Program-made: the position numbers and the translations under genes
The notes under the pieces: generated by a model
What the model was told of the DNA's origin: nothing
Databases searched by the model: none
What the model saw: only the letters and a program-made list of their open reading frames with translations
Assembly: GCA_028282395.1 (NCBI GenBank)
Contig: JANQHY010000135.1
Coordinates: 1 to 6,851 of the forward strand
DNA length: 6,851 nt
Direction of reading: 5' to 3'
DNA from: Gammaproteobacteria bacterium
GTDB lineage: Bacteria; Pseudomonadota; Gammaproteobacteria; UBA12402
Part shown: one piece after another, positions 1-5,896 of the stretch
Layout: every line of letters starts with the position of its first letter
Numbering within the stretch: the stretch's first letter is position 1

Positions 1-668
1 TTCGGATCGGTTAACTTTAGCGACATTATATCTGAATCAAAGAAACGCTCGCCATCAGGCGGCTGCAACCGCGTATAGAATAGATTGCCAAGCGATTGCG
101 TCCCGTGGAAATAGGCAACCGAAACACCGTCGCTAATGATGATATCCGCACTGCCGAGTTGATCCAGTTGCTGAAACCAGTTCAACAAGGTCTCCGGCTC
201 TAGGTCAGACAGTTTTCTTGCATAGCCTATTTGAATCATACTGAGAAGAAAACAGAATGCAATTTCAGAATCTGTTTTACCCAGCGGCTCTAGTAGACGT
301 GACTTATTGACATACAATTTTTTCAATTTTCTCTTATCAAGATCACCATTATGAAGAAAAAGCCAATCTCTGCCGGCAAAACTACGCGAAAAAGGTTGTG
401 TTTCATGGTGAGTATAGCCATCGGAAGCATCTTTCACTTTACACATAAACATCGTAGAGCGGAAACTTTTCCAGTCGGTTAGTGTCTCACTCATGACAAT
501 CTTATTTTTGGCGACAGGATCCTTAACAACATTAGCGCCTTGATTATCACCTGGATACCAACCAATTCCCCAGCCAAGAGCGCGGTTCCCTTTTTCCGCA
601 GCTTGTAGCTTTAACTGCACTGAAGGACTACTCAGACTATCAAAGTTTAATGCAAATATCTCACTCAA
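1..668 (-). CDS. Class II glutamine amidotransferase-like protein (YafJ/GATase_4 type), 3' end cut off, nucleophile Cys replaced by Ser
   Basis: About 222 codons are visible and the gene runs off the left edge; family members are about 255-270 residues, so roughly 35-45 residues are missing. The protein starts MSEIFALNF, aligning with the MCELLGM start of E. coli YafJ (recalled, not searched). Other family landmarks are present in order: GWGIGWYPG near residue 31, THHETQPFSR near 85, FLHNGDL near 102, and GKTDSEIAFCFLL near 128. The start is a TTG at 668, preceded about 10 bases upstream by GGAG within GGAGAGGG. No in-frame ATG exists between it and the upstream in-frame stop; an earlier TTG at 710 would add 14 residues. 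The family is an Ntn-hydrolase fold that normally uses Cys2, exposed after Met removal, to release ammonia from glutamine. Here the codon is AGT (Ser). It may be a serine Ntn hydrolase or a catalytically changed paralogue. Substrate unknown. Family call is secure; activity is not. Confidence 0.88.
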   Translation of the reverse strand, partial: MSEIFALNFDSLSSPSVQLKLQAAEKGNRALGWGIGWYPGDNQGANVVKDPVAKNKIVMSETLTDWKSFRSTMFMCKVKDASDGYTHHETQPFSRSFAGRDWLFLHNGDLDKRKLKKLYVNKSRLLEPLGKTDSEIAFCFLLSMIQIGYARKLSDLEPETLLNWFQQLDQLGSADIIISDGVSVAYFHGTQSLGNLFYTRLQPPDGERFFDSDIMSLKLTDP

Positions 669-717
669 CGGCCACCCTCTCCACTCCGGTAAAGAAATAT
701 TGATTACCAACTAATAG

Positions 718-727
718 TATCATGATA
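718..727. repeat. 10-bp perfect palindrome
   Basis: TATCATGATA is its own reverse complement and lies about 50 bases upstream of the TTG start of the amidotransferase gene. It overlaps the candidate -10 box of that gene (725-730), so it could be an operator. Short AT-rich palindromes also arise by chance. Confidence 0.2.
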
Positions 728-752
728 ATAAAAAAGTTCCTATAGAAGTCTA
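725..752 (-). promoter_or_regulatory. Candidate sigma-70 promoter for the amidotransferase gene
   Basis: On the minus strand, TAGACT (747-752; 4 of 6 consensus) is followed after 16 bases by TATTAT (725-730; 5 of 6). Transcription would start near 718, leaving a leader of about 50 bases before the TTG at 668. This is a match by eye only, in AT-rich intergenic DNA. Confidence 0.3.
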
Positions 753-781
753 TCTCCGCCCTACACATATCCCTGCTAAAC

Positions 782-802
782 TATAGAGCAAACGGCTCCA
801 TA
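782..802. repeat. Imperfect hairpin in the divergent intergenic region
   Basis: TATaGAGC (782-789) pairs with GCTCcATA (795-802) around a 5-base loop, giving seven base pairs with one A-C mismatch. No T-run follows on either strand, so it does not look like a terminator. The 250-base gap between 668 and 919 holds no supportable gene; it contains this hairpin, the palindrome at 718 and the candidate promoters listed separately. Confidence 0.2.
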
Positions 803-830
803 TACAATCTGAACAGAGAATGTTTATTTA

Positions 831-859
831 TTGCCTCTATGATATTCAAAGCGTAACAT
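831..859 (+). promoter_or_regulatory. Weak candidate promoter for the small Cys-Cys protein and downstream genes
   Basis: TTGCCT (831-836; 4 of 6) is spaced by 17 bases from TAACAT (854-859; 4 of 6). A nearby GATAAT (862-867) is a better -10 box but has no reasonable -35. Some promoter is expected here because the gene at 919 is divergent from its left neighbour, but the exact boxes are uncertain. Confidence 0.25.
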
Positions 860-902
860 TAGATAATGAGGAAACTGACGCTATATTCAATCTTTAACAT
901 CT

Positions 903-910
903 TAAGGAGG
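903..910 (+). promoter_or_regulatory. Perfect Shine-Dalgarno sequence of the small protein gene
   Basis: TAAGGAGG matches the 16S rRNA anti-Shine-Dalgarno tail over eight bases and is separated from the ATG at 919 by 8 bases, close to the optimum. It fixes the start and is the main evidence that this small ORF is a real, well-translated gene. No other gene in the window has a site this strong. Confidence 0.9.
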
Positions 911-918
911 AATAGAGA

Positions 919-1170
919 ATGATACGTCATGATAATCAGCAAGATAATACTGTCGGACAAAATTTAGACCAAAGTGGTTTGCTAACAGGGTCATGGGCAC
1001 CAGTTTTTAATACCGTATCAATTAATAATACTAATAAAAGCGAACCTTCGATCAAAGATAAACTACTTGCGGAACAACAGCTGGCCCAACAAAAGAAAAA
1101 ACAAAATTATGGCAACACTCCCCAACCAAAGCCGCCTGACTCATCAAGCGGCTGCTGTTTAATCTTGTAA
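919..1170 (+). CDS. Small hydrophilic protein of unknown function with C-terminal GCCLIL (CaaX-like) tail
   Basis: I do not recognise this 83-residue protein. It has no signal peptide, no lipobox and no membrane segment. Composition is rich in Asn, Gln, Lys and Ser. Residues 1-42 are polar with a short less-polar patch (SGLLTGSWAPVFNTVSI, 19-35). Residues 43-63 could form a charged, Gln-rich helix (IKDKLLAEQQLAQQKKK). Residues 64-77 form a Pro/Ser-rich, probably disordered linker, followed by the tail Gly-Cys-Cys-Leu-Ile-Leu. The only two cysteines are adjacent and lie within the last five residues. The final four residues (CLIL) fit the eukaryotic Cys-aliphatic-aliphatic-Leu prenylation pattern, and Cys-Cys is also a typical metal-, disulfide- or lipid-bearing pair. 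The start is set by a perfect Shine-Dalgarno site. The gene lies just upstream of the yeiH-like gene and is probably co-transcribed with it. Alternatives: peptide precursor, metal or thiol carrier, or exported factor. That it is a gene is likely; its function is unknown. Confidence 0.8.
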   Translation: MIRHDNQQDNTVGQNLDQSGLLTGSWAPVFNTVSINNTNKSEPSIKDKLLAEQQLAQQKKKQNYGNTPQPKPPDSSSGCCLIL

Positions 1171-1190
1171 GAGAAGCTTGCAATTTCTCT
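1170..1190. repeat. Small hairpin between the Cys-Cys protein and the yeiH-like gene
   Basis: AGAGAA (1170-1175) pairs with TTCTCT (1185-1190) around a 9-base loop, beginning at the last base of the TAA stop. The stem is short and AU-rich and no U-run follows, so strong termination is unlikely. It might limit expression of the downstream gene or protect the upstream mRNA end. Confidence 0.25.
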
Positions 1191-1246
1191 AATTGATTTA
1201 CACGCAGCAAGAGACAGTCATACAAGAATGCTTTAAACTATGCCTA

Positions 1247-2299
1247 ATGAAAAACTTCCTATTATTACTGCCTGGATCTGTGCTAGCGCTACTAGTCGCG
1301 ATACTCTCCTATCCGATACAGAATCTACCAATCAAACCTTTCACGCTTTCAACAGGCATACACCCGATCGAAGCGATGTCAATTGCGCTGTTATTAGGCA
1401 TAGTATTGGCTAACCTTATCAAACTACCGCTACTGTTTGATAAAGGTCTGCAATTGTGTACACACAAAATCCTACCGCTAGGGATTATCCTACTCGGCTT
1501 TCGCTTAAACCTCCACATACTTGCCGATTTCTCCATAATGGTGCTAATCACCATTATTGTTGTTAGCCTTACAGCTTTTGTCAGTGCTCTACTACTAGGC
1601 CGACTATTTAAAATCCCCACAGACATCTCATTACTGATTGGTATCGGTAATGCAATCTGCGGTAGCTCAGCTATTGCCGCTGCAGCACCGCTTACACGCG
1701 CTAGCAAAGGGCAGATTGCGGTTGTTATTGCAATTGTCAATCTATTGGGATTAATAGCCGTGTTTCTGCTGCCCTTTGTTGCCCATCTTTTCTCTATGTC
1801 TTCACAACAGTTAGGCATCTGGGCTGGCGCAACGGTACAAGCAGTACCACAAGCGATTGCTTGCGGATTTACTTTTAATACAGCCGCCGGCAATATTGCC
1901 ACTGTGGTCAAACTCATTCGTGTACTCCTATTAGGCCCTTATATTGTCATTATCCGCCTTTTTACCTCTATTGCTGACAAACGTTCAGAAGGGAAGTCTC
2001 CAATTACCATAAAAGCGTTACTCAATTTTTTTCCAATATTTATTCTACTATTTTTTATGGTAGTCCTAATTAACAGTTATCTCCCTCTAAAAATACTAGC
2101 ATTACCCAATACCACATTCGACGTTCGCCAACTGCTAATACATTTCTCCAGTTTACTGCTAGCCATGGCACTGGCAGCTATTGGCCTACAGACTGATCTG
2201 CGCCTTCTTATCCAACAAAGCAAGCACTATCTACTACTTGGTCTACTTTCAACACTTCTCGCAACTGCCGTTACGCTGCCATTTATTACTCTGCACTAG
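1247..2299 (+). CDS. yeiH: YeiH/UPF0324 family putative sulfate (sulfite) exporter, inner membrane
   Basis: With the ATG at 1247 the protein has 350 residues, matching E. coli YeiH (349, recalled). It is almost entirely hydrophobic with about ten membrane spans. Family signatures are clear: IGIGNAICGSSAIAA (131-145), VQAVPQAIACGF (197-208), ATVVKLIRVLLLGP (218-231) and MALAAIGLQTDLR (307-319). The family (PF03601) is annotated as putative sulfate exporter, based on members linked to sulfonate and taurine breakdown; transport has rarely been shown directly. An in-frame TTG at 1193 would add 18 residues, but this extension is polar, exceeds family length, and lacks a well-spaced Shine-Dalgarno. 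The chosen ATG also lacks an obvious site, so translation may depend on coupling to the small gene 76 bases upstream. No sulfur-pathway enzymes are seen nearby. The symbol is family-level, not proven orthology. Confidence 0.87.
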   Translation: MKNFLLLLPGSVLALLVAILSYPIQNLPIKPFTLSTGIHPIEAMSIALLLGIVLANLIKLPLLFDKGLQLCTHKILPLGIILLGFRLNLHILADFSIMVLITIIVVSLTAFVSALLLGRLFKIPTDISLLIGIGNAICGSSAIAAAAPLTRASKGQIAVVIAIVNLLGLIAVFLLPFVAHLFSMSSQQLGIWAGATVQAVPQAIACGFTFNTAAGNIATVVKLIRVLLLGPYIVIIRLFTSIADKRSEGKSPITIKALLNFFPIFILLFFMVVLINSYLPLKILALPNTTFDVRQLLIHFSSLLLAMALAAIGLQTDLRLLIQQSKHYLLLGLLSTLLATAVTLPFITLH

Positions 2300-2357
2300 T
2301 AACTATCTGTCACAACCTCCTAACAGTTGATTTCCAACGATTTCTTCGGTAAGTTTT

Positions 2358-2374
2358 TTGTTGATTCACAACAA
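2358..2374. repeat. Small inverted repeat in the yeiH-membrane protein gap
   Basis: TTGTTG (2358-2363) and CAACAA (2369-2374) form a 6-bp stem with a 5-base loop, preceded by a run of six T. It lies in the 93-base gap after the yeiH-like gene. The T-run precedes rather than follows the stem on the plus strand, so it is not a standard terminator for that gene. Confidence 0.2.
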
Positions 2375-2376
2375 TA

Positions 2377-2390
2377 GTAATGGTTATTAC
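2377..2390 (+). promoter_or_regulatory. Hairpin occupying the ribosome-binding position of the membrane protein gene
   Basis: GTAAT (2377-2381) pairs with ATTAC (2386-2390) across a GGTT loop, ending two bases before the ATG at 2393. No purine-rich Shine-Dalgarno is present; the only G-pair is in the loop. Initiation here is probably weak or structured. Confidence 0.3.
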
Positions 2391-2392
2391 CC

Positions 2393-4138
2393 ATGACTGA
2401 TGCAACTACCACCCTAACAGGAAAAAAATGCTTTCTCGCGCTGGCATTAATAGTTTACCTATTAATTGCCTACCTCTATTTTGGCATCAGTGTATTAGGC
2501 CATACTGGACGACTTACTGGCGCGGGAGCCGACCCAGTCGGCAACTTATGGTACTTACATTGGTGGGGCTACGCTTTACACCACCATCTCAACCCATTCA
2601 TCAGTCATGTTGTGTGGGCGCCTAGTGGTTATAATCTAGCAAAATCGGTATCAATATTGGGTATCTACCTTCTTACCCTACCGCTACAATTAATTACCAC
2701 GCAACTAAACGCTTATAACATTATTGTCATCTTTGCTCCTGGGCTAGCTGCCTGGACGATGTTGCTACTCACACTCGACTTAACACGCCAAAAACTACCT
2801 GCTCTAGTAGCAGGTTATCTATTTGGCTTTTCTGCTTATATAATCGGCCAAATAGTCGCTCATGCCAATCTCACAACCGGTGTATTTCTCCTACCGTTAA
2901 TTGTATGGCTGACAATCTTACACATGAAAGCAGTAATTAATAACATTATCTTTATATTGAGCAGTACTCTCTGTTTAGTACTGCTATTTCTTATCTCGAA
3001 AGAGATGCTAGTAACATTTAGTTTATGTGGCGCTATTGCCTTTCTGGTTGCACTGTTGGTCCTACCCAAATTGCATTACCAACGCTGCAAACACACTATT
3101 GTCGCACTCTCGATCGCTCATATTGCAATGATCACCCTACTCTCACCTATTCTCTACTATTTTTTTAGCGATACAATTAATGGCCACTATGCCAATAATC
3201 CAGCCATCTATGCCAATGACCTACTCAGTTTCATTATCCCAACAACGTTTATGCAGTTCATTACTGTAGGCAGCGCAAAATTATCAAGCCATTTTAATGC
3301 CACTTATGTTGAGCAGGGCGCTTACATTGGCTTACCCCTGCTGATAATAATGGCACAATTCTTCTATTGCCACTGGCGAAAACCTGCGGTCAGATACTGT
3401 TTATGCTTATTACTGATTTATGCCTTTATTTCACTTGGCCCGATACTATCAATTGCTGGCAATGAAAAAATGACACTCTACCCCAACCATTTCCTCTTCT
3501 CACTACCATTTATACAATATAGTCTGGCCCAACGTTATGCACTCTATACCAGTTTCATTGTTGCTGTCACGACAGCTTTCTGGCTGGCCAGCAACCAGGG
3601 AAAACTGATGCGCTGGTTGAAATACCCTCTTTTATTATTGGCAATCTTATCACTACTTCCCTGCATTAAATCAACCACGCTTCATTCGGCTAATCGCCAT
3701 TTCTATACCCATATCAATCAATTGCCAGACTTTTTCTCCAAGAAACTTTATCAACACTGGTTGCAACCTGGAAATACGATACTAATGTTGCCGTTTGCGC
3801 CCAAAGTACATAAAGCCAAACAAGGATATGTTGTTAACGCCGGAACACTTTATCAATTACATAGCAATTTCTATTTCAACCTTGCTGGCGGTTACCTCGG
3901 CATTATTCCACGTGCCTATCAACAACCGATTGTCACCACTGCACTGGGTCGACATAACCCTACAGCAACAAATGCCAATGCATTAACACAGTTCATTAAA
4001 GAAAAAGATATTAATGCGATTATTGCCCTGCCTAAACAGTATAAAACTTGGCGCTATTTAATTGATCAGCTTGGAGTTAAACCGCTTAAAGTCGGAGGCA
4101 TCTACCTTTATCGACTAAGTGATAACAAAAATAGTTAA
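2393..4138 (+). CDS. Large polytopic membrane protein, GT-C glycosyltransferase-like, function unproven
   Basis: This 581-residue protein has an N-terminal membrane segment (about 13-33), then a first extracytoplasmic loop carrying GADPVGNLWYLHWW (45-58), NPF (67-69) and WAPSGYNL (75-82). Roughly ten further hydrophobic stretches run to about residue 424, and a soluble C-terminal domain (about 425-581) completes it. An acidic residue (Asp47) in the first periplasmic loop, many spans and a soluble tail are the general layout of GT-C enzymes, which transfer sugars from polyprenyl-phosphate donors outside the membrane. I recall the patterns DPxxxxWxLxW, NPF, NDLLSFIIPT (275-284) and a C-terminal AGGYLG from large uncharacterised bacterial membrane proteins. 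The donor, acceptor and reaction are unknown. It faces an LPS operon, which fits a surface-glycan role but does not prove it. The start lacks a Shine-Dalgarno sequence; no better in-frame start exists. Confidence 0.82.
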   Translation: MTDATTTLTGKKCFLALALIVYLLIAYLYFGISVLGHTGRLTGAGADPVGNLWYLHWWGYALHHHLNPFISHVVWAPSGYNLAKSVSILGIYLLTLPLQLITTQLNAYNIIVIFAPGLAAWTMLLLTLDLTRQKLPALVAGYLFGFSAYIIGQIVAHANLTTGVFLLPLIVWLTILHMKAVINNIIFILSSTLCLVLLFLISKEMLVTFSLCGAIAFLVALLVLPKLHYQRCKHTIVALSIAHIAMITLLSPILYYFFSDTINGHYANNPAIYANDLLSFIIPTTFMQFITVGSAKLSSHFNATYVEQGAYIGLPLLIIMAQFFYCHWRKPAVRYCLCLLLIYAFISLGPILSIAGNEKMTLYPNHFLFSLPFIQYSLAQRYALYTSFIVAVTTAFWLASNQGKLMRWLKYPLLLLAILSLLPCIKSTTLHSANRHFYTHINQLPDFFSKKLYQHWLQPGNTILMLPFAPKVHKAKQGYVVNAGTLYQLHSNFYFNLAGGYLGIIPRAYQQPIVTTALGRHNPTATNANALTQFIKEKDINAIIALPKQYKTWRYLIDQLGVKPLKVGGIYLYRLSDNKNS

Positions 4139-4146
4139 TAATAATA

Positions 4147-5031
4147 CTATTTTCGCTCACTCTGACACTCAGCTATTTTTGCTGAAGCAGTATCAAAAAT
4201 AGCGCGTTTTCCTAAATAGCAGTCACGATAGTGAGGATTTCTTGTTAGTAGAAAAGCGAGCCGATAACTCCAGGAAAGAAATTTAGCACGACGGCGATCA
4301 TGGATCATGAGTTGCATAACATCTTCAGGGTGGTAATGCTTCTGATAAAACTGGTAAAGCCCACCACACTTTTTCGTTTGCTTATCATAACTACTACTAC
4401 GCTTTTCACTGGCACCGCCAACATGATGAATAGTTACCTCAGGAAGAAAACCGATAGTATAACCGGCTTTGCGTGCACGTATACAGATATCAATATCTTC
4501 ACCATACAGGAAAAACTCCTCATCAAAACCTTTCAGTTTTCGAAATACTTCCGATGGCATCGCCATATCTGCTCCAAGTATCCAGGCAACCTTACCAGGT
4601 AGTGATGGCAATGGGTGCTGCAAATGGCGTTGGCGTGGATAACTATAATTGGGGGGTGTCTCTTCGGTGTTATCTTCATTCATAATAGTTGTACTGACCA
4701 TACCATAATTAGAATTTTGCTGCATACTGTTAACCAGCTTAACCAGTGTATACTCATCTTCTAACCAGGCATCAGGATTCATTAAATAGATATATGGCGT
4801 TGACGCCTGTTGAAACAGCAAATTATTGGCTTTACCAAATCCAAGATTTCTCTCACTAGCAATGAAATGAATCTGATCGCCAAATGATTGCAATACCTCT
4901 ACACTATTATCCTGGCTGGCATTGTCAACAACGTAAATAGCAAACTCAATATCACGCTGACGCAACACTGAATCAATCGCGCGTTTAACTTCACGCTCCG
5001 TATTATAATTGACAATTAAAACACTAATCAT
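4147..5031 (-). CDS. Family 2 glycosyltransferase, rhamnosyltransferase (WbbL/RfbF)-like
   Basis: The 294-residue protein is a GT-A fold GT2 enzyme. In order it shows the start strand MISVLIVNYNT (1-11), VVDNAS (34-39), RNLGFGKANN (61-70), the metal/nucleotide motif MNPDAWL (84-90, NPD in place of DxD), GAD (153-155), and the acceptor-side block GFDEEFFLYGEDIDICIRARKAGY split as GFDEEFFLYG (168-177) and EDIDICIRAR (178-187). Members commonly transfer rhamnose or similar deoxysugars from nucleotide donors at the cytoplasmic face. I chose the ATG at 5031 because AAGGAGATA (5041-5049) precedes it and the first beta-strand begins at once; a start at 5097 would overlap the upstream gene by 74 bases. 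It overlaps the upstream kinase gene by 8 bases, so it is translationally coupled and last in the operon. Role in LPS core or O-chain assembly is inferred from context; the sugar is unknown. Confidence 0.9.
   Translation of the reverse strand: MISVLIVNYNTEREVKRAIDSVLRQRDIEFAIYVVDNASQDNSVEVLQSFGDQIHFIASERNLGFGKANNLLFQQASTPYIYLMNPDAWLEDEYTLVKLVNSMQQNSNYGMVSTTIMNEDNTEETPPNYSYPRQRHLQHPLPSLPGKVAWILGADMAMPSEVFRKLKGFDEEFFLYGEDIDICIRARKAGYTIGFLPEVTIHHVGGASEKRSSSYDKQTKKCGGLYQFYQKHYHPEDVMQLMIHDRRRAKFLSWSYRLAFLLTRNPHYRDCYLGKRAIFDTASAKIAECQSERK
4172..4203. terminator. Perfect 10-bp inverted repeat at the convergent gene junction, possible terminator
   Basis: GCTATTTTTG (4172-4181) is the exact reverse complement of CAAAAATAGC (4194-4203). 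The 12-base loop contains CTG-AAG-CAG, which can extend the stem by three pairs with a TAT bulge. On the plus strand it starts 33 bases after the stop of the membrane protein gene and is followed by GCGCGTTTTCC, so it could end that transcript. It lies entirely inside the last codons of the opposing glycosyltransferase gene. The stem is AT-rich and the U-run short, so termination is uncertain. Confidence 0.35.
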
Positions 5032-5896
5032 GATGTGACTTATCTCCTTCGCACGAGTTATATTGCTGGGCAACCTGTTCGGCACGTTTGTAGGCACGAT
5101 CGGTTGATACCTGAAAAGGGACCGCTGTATATTGCTGCAATTTATTGAGTCGTTGACTGAAAAGCATCTCCGCTTCAGGCAATTGTTGCCAATTCTTCAT
5201 AAAGCGTTTTAGATCCTTGGCAAATAGCCGTCTAAATCTTTTATTATTACTATTCGGATAAAAACGCAATGCATCTAGATCAAGCAGTCGTGGCCTACCT
5301 TGATGAAGAAGAATATTAGTTGCCTTAAGGTCACCATGGTGAACACCATGACGAACTAACTGCTCCAATAAACTAACAACCTGGTCAGCAACTATCGTTT
5401 TTTCCACTGCATCCGCATCACTGGCAAAATAATCATCTAGCAGCACACCATCGAGATGCTCAGCGACAAAATAGGACTTGAAACGTAGAAAGCCACAACG
5501 CTGCTCGAAAAAAGCCAACGGCTTAACCGTTGCAATATCAACCTGCTGTAATAGATGCGCATTCAACCAGCTACGGCGAGCACGGCTGATACGAAAACAG
5601 CGTTTCAACAAGCGCAACCAGCCTCTAAAATTATAGCGTTTCACCACCCAATGGAAAGCAGCCAACCGCAGAGAAAATAGGCTTGAAGTACTATCATGTT
5701 TAATTATCCGGCAAGCAGCACTGCTGAGATAGTCCTCAGGCTGCTGGAACAGTGCTTGAAGCTCATGGGCAATATCACGATCGTAGATTGCTTTGACGAA
5801 CAGCCGGTTTTCTGCTTTCACAATTGTGTTATGGCGCAGCAGATGCTTTTTGTAGCGCATCAGACGCTCAAACACTGGTACAGGCTCCATTATCAT
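5024..5896 (-). CDS. WaaP/InaA-type lipopolysaccharide kinase family protein (second kinase of the operon)
   Basis: This 290-residue protein has a small protein-kinase-like fold typical of LPS kinases (Kdo/WaaP family). Visible landmarks are VVKRYN with a probable ATP-contacting Lys86, the catalytic loop HGDLKATN (187-194) with Asp189 and Asn194, and the metal-binding LLDLDAL (204-210), where Asp206 replaces the Asp of DFG. The N-terminal third (1-75) is divergent and probably forms the acceptor-side region. All catalytic positions are intact, so an active kinase is expected. Its ATG at 5896 overlaps the waaP stop (ATGA), with GGAG 5 bases upstream; a second ATG two codons later is possible. 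The likely substrate is a sugar of the LPS inner core, such as a second heptose or Kdo, by analogy with multi-kinase core operons of Pseudomonas; this is inference. No exact symbol can be given. Confidence 0.87.
   Translation of the reverse strand: MIMEPVPVFERLMRYKKHLLRHNTIVKAENRLFVKAIYDRDIAHELQALFQQPEDYLSSAACRIIKHDSTSSLFSLRLAAFHWVVKRYNFRGWLRLLKRCFRISRARRSWLNAHLLQQVDIATVKPLAFFEQRCGFLRFKSYFVAEHLDGVLLDDYFASDADAVEKTIVADQVVSLLEQLVRHGVHHGDLKATNILLHQGRPRLLDLDALRFYPNSNNKRFRRLFAKDLKRFMKNWQQLPEAEMLFSQRLNKLQQYTAVPFQVSTDRAYKRAEQVAQQYNSCEGDKSHHD
5041..5049 (-). promoter_or_regulatory. Shine-Dalgarno deciding the glycosyltransferase start
   Basis: Read on the minus strand this is AAGGAGATA, with GGAG 12 bases before the ATG at 5031. 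It lies inside the end of the upstream kinase gene. It favours 5031 over the longer reading from 5097. Confidence 0.7.

Noticed and set aside
1170..1190. Hairpin after the small gene as an intrinsic terminator
   Set aside because: Short AU-rich stem, large loop and no following U-run.
1193..1246. TTG start giving an 18-residue N-terminal extension of the YeiH-like protein
   Set aside because: The extension is polar, unlike family starts, and the only purine-rich stretch is too far away; the ATG at 1247 gives the usual family length.
1309..1917. 202-codon minus-strand open frame
   Set aside because: It lies entirely opposite the yeiH-like gene, whose family motifs are clear; the translation resembles no known protein and is a shadow frame.
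919..4138. Ribosomally made modified-peptide cluster with the small protein as precursor
   Set aside because: No maturation enzyme (radical SAM, YcaO, LanM, protease or similar) is present; neighbours are an exporter-like and a glycan-type membrane protein. The idea remains only as an alternative for the small gene.
5032..5097. Longer glycosyltransferase start at 5097
   Set aside because: It would overlap the upstream kinase by 74 bases and add 22 residues before the first GT2 strand; the ATG at 5031 has a Shine-Dalgarno sequence.
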